DNA of 64,000 nucleotides from Bacillus pumilus (GTDB lineage: Bacteria > Bacillota > Bacilli > Bacillales > Bacillaceae), in NCBI GenBank assembly GCA_001938995.1, contig MKZN01000001.1, positions 310,001 through 374,000 of the forward strand, given 5' to 3'. A program made the translations under genes and the position numbers. Positions 63,733 through 64,000 of this stretch are shown here, piece by piece. Position 1 is the stretch's first letter. Each line of letters opens with the position of its first letter. The notes beneath the pieces were generated by a model. The model was not told the DNA's origin. It worked only from the letters and a program-made list of their open reading frames with translations, and did not search any database.

Positions 63733-63775
63733 GTAGGGCATCACTCTTTCATTAATCCTGTGAAATAAGCAAAAA

Positions 63776-63805
63776 TAAAAACAGGTAGGTCAGTACCTGT
63801 TCTAT
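63776..63805 (-). terminator. terminator of DUF1433 copy 3
   Basis: AAACAGGTA pairs with TACCTGTTC-type sequence around a 6-base loop; it is the third copy of the array hairpin. Confidence 0.7.
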
Positions 63806-64000
63806 TTTTCTCCAATATCTTTGAGATACTGTTCTCGTTCTTCCTTAGTGAAATTCCCAAGAAAATTTTCTTTAACTTCTGGCTCATCTTTATATTCATC
63901 CCAATCTATAAAACGGTCTGATAAATCAGGATCATAACTCATTGAATCCACTTCACCAGATTCATACATTAATAATGCTTCGAAACCAAATCTCTCTGGT
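63802..64000 (-). CDS. DUF1433 protein, copy 3 (partial, runs off the window)
   Basis: The stop codon TAG is at 63802-63804, and 65 C-terminal codons are visible, ending 'SYDPDLSDRFIDWDEY' and 'FLGNFTKEEREQYLKDIGEK'. The C terminus is nearly identical to copy 1 rather than to its neighbour copy 2. Upstream it diverges ('ERFGFEALLMYESGEVDS'). The start lies outside the window. Confidence 0.8.
   Translation of the reverse strand, partial: PERFGFEALLMYESGEVDSMSYDPDLSDRFIDWDEYKDEPEVKENFLGNFTKEEREQYLKDIGEK

Noticed and set aside
62669-64000. Repeated hairpins at the right end as a CRISPR array
   Set aside because: The period is about 553 bp and the intervals are coding; this is a tandem gene family with terminators.

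Overview
The window looks like a chromosome segment of a low-GC Gram-positive of the Bacillus pumilus group (B. pumilus, B. safensis or B. altitudinis type). Many gene sets match B. subtilis families in order and length (ansR-ansAB-mleN, yfjABCD, ykoEDC, licT-bglPH, deoR-dra-nupC-pdp, ydgIJ). Ribosome binding sites are strong AGGAGG types, TTG and GTG starts are frequent, and the regulation is typical of Bacillus: SAM-I and TPP riboswitches, LicT antiterminator targets, cre boxes and a SigD promoter. No rRNA, tRNA, prophage, complete insertion sequence or CRISPR array was seen. The species call is inference.

Layout. 0-3 kb: a VOC-fold protein, a GTP cyclohydrolase II and a RibD-type deaminase/reductase form one overlapping operon. 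A 174-bp structured repeat with 23-bp flanking duplications follows. 3-6 kb: a NodB-type deacetylase lipoprotein, a small membrane peptide and a YwqH/YwqI/YwqH set of WXG-like proteins without a toxin. 6-11 kb: the asparagine/aspartate/malate block mleN, ansB, ansA, with ansR divergent. 11-14 kb: yfjABCD, linked to type VII secretion. 14-18 kb: pepT, small and secreted proteins, and an RpiR-type regulator. 18-22 kb: a four-carbon sugar-acid operon (dehydrogenase, DUF1537 kinase, GntP permease). 22-23 kb: a SAM riboswitch and a YxjG/YxjH methionine synthase-like gene. 23-25 kb: an ABC exporter pair. 25-30 kb: licT and bglPH, whose leader holds two RAT/terminator modules.

30-36 kb: a ywqG-like gene, a soluble chemoreceptor, the second 174-bp repeat, and a TPP-riboswitch operon (tenA-ykoEDC) for thiamine-precursor salvage. 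36-44 kb: an unrecognised secreted protein, a DJ-1/PfpI protein, small membrane genes, an immune-inhibitor-A metalloprotease, a MarR/nitroreductase/monooxygenase operon and a VanZ-like gene. 44-48.5 kb: deoxyribonucleoside catabolism under DeoR. 48.5-54 kb: an aldose epimerase, an OatA-like acyltransferase, a HAD phosphatase, a MerR regulator and a Gfo/Idh/MocA oxidoreductase. 54-58.5 kb: a PAS-PAS chemoreceptor with a SigD promoter, an amino-acid permease and an AlkC-like DNA glycosylase. 58.5-62.5 kb: a gluconate-type kinase and permease with an RpiR regulator in place of GntR. 62.5-64 kb: a tandem array of DUF1433 proteins that runs off the end of the window.

The most unusual signal is the pair of 174-bp repeats, about 29 kb apart in opposite orientation. 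Each has different flanking sequence duplicated for exactly 23 bp, and both fold into the same nested stems plus a terminator-like hairpin. This suggests a small mobile structured element. Also worth a look are a near-consensus parS site, the double RAT leader, tenA in the position of ykoF, and orphan type VII secretion partners without a toxin.
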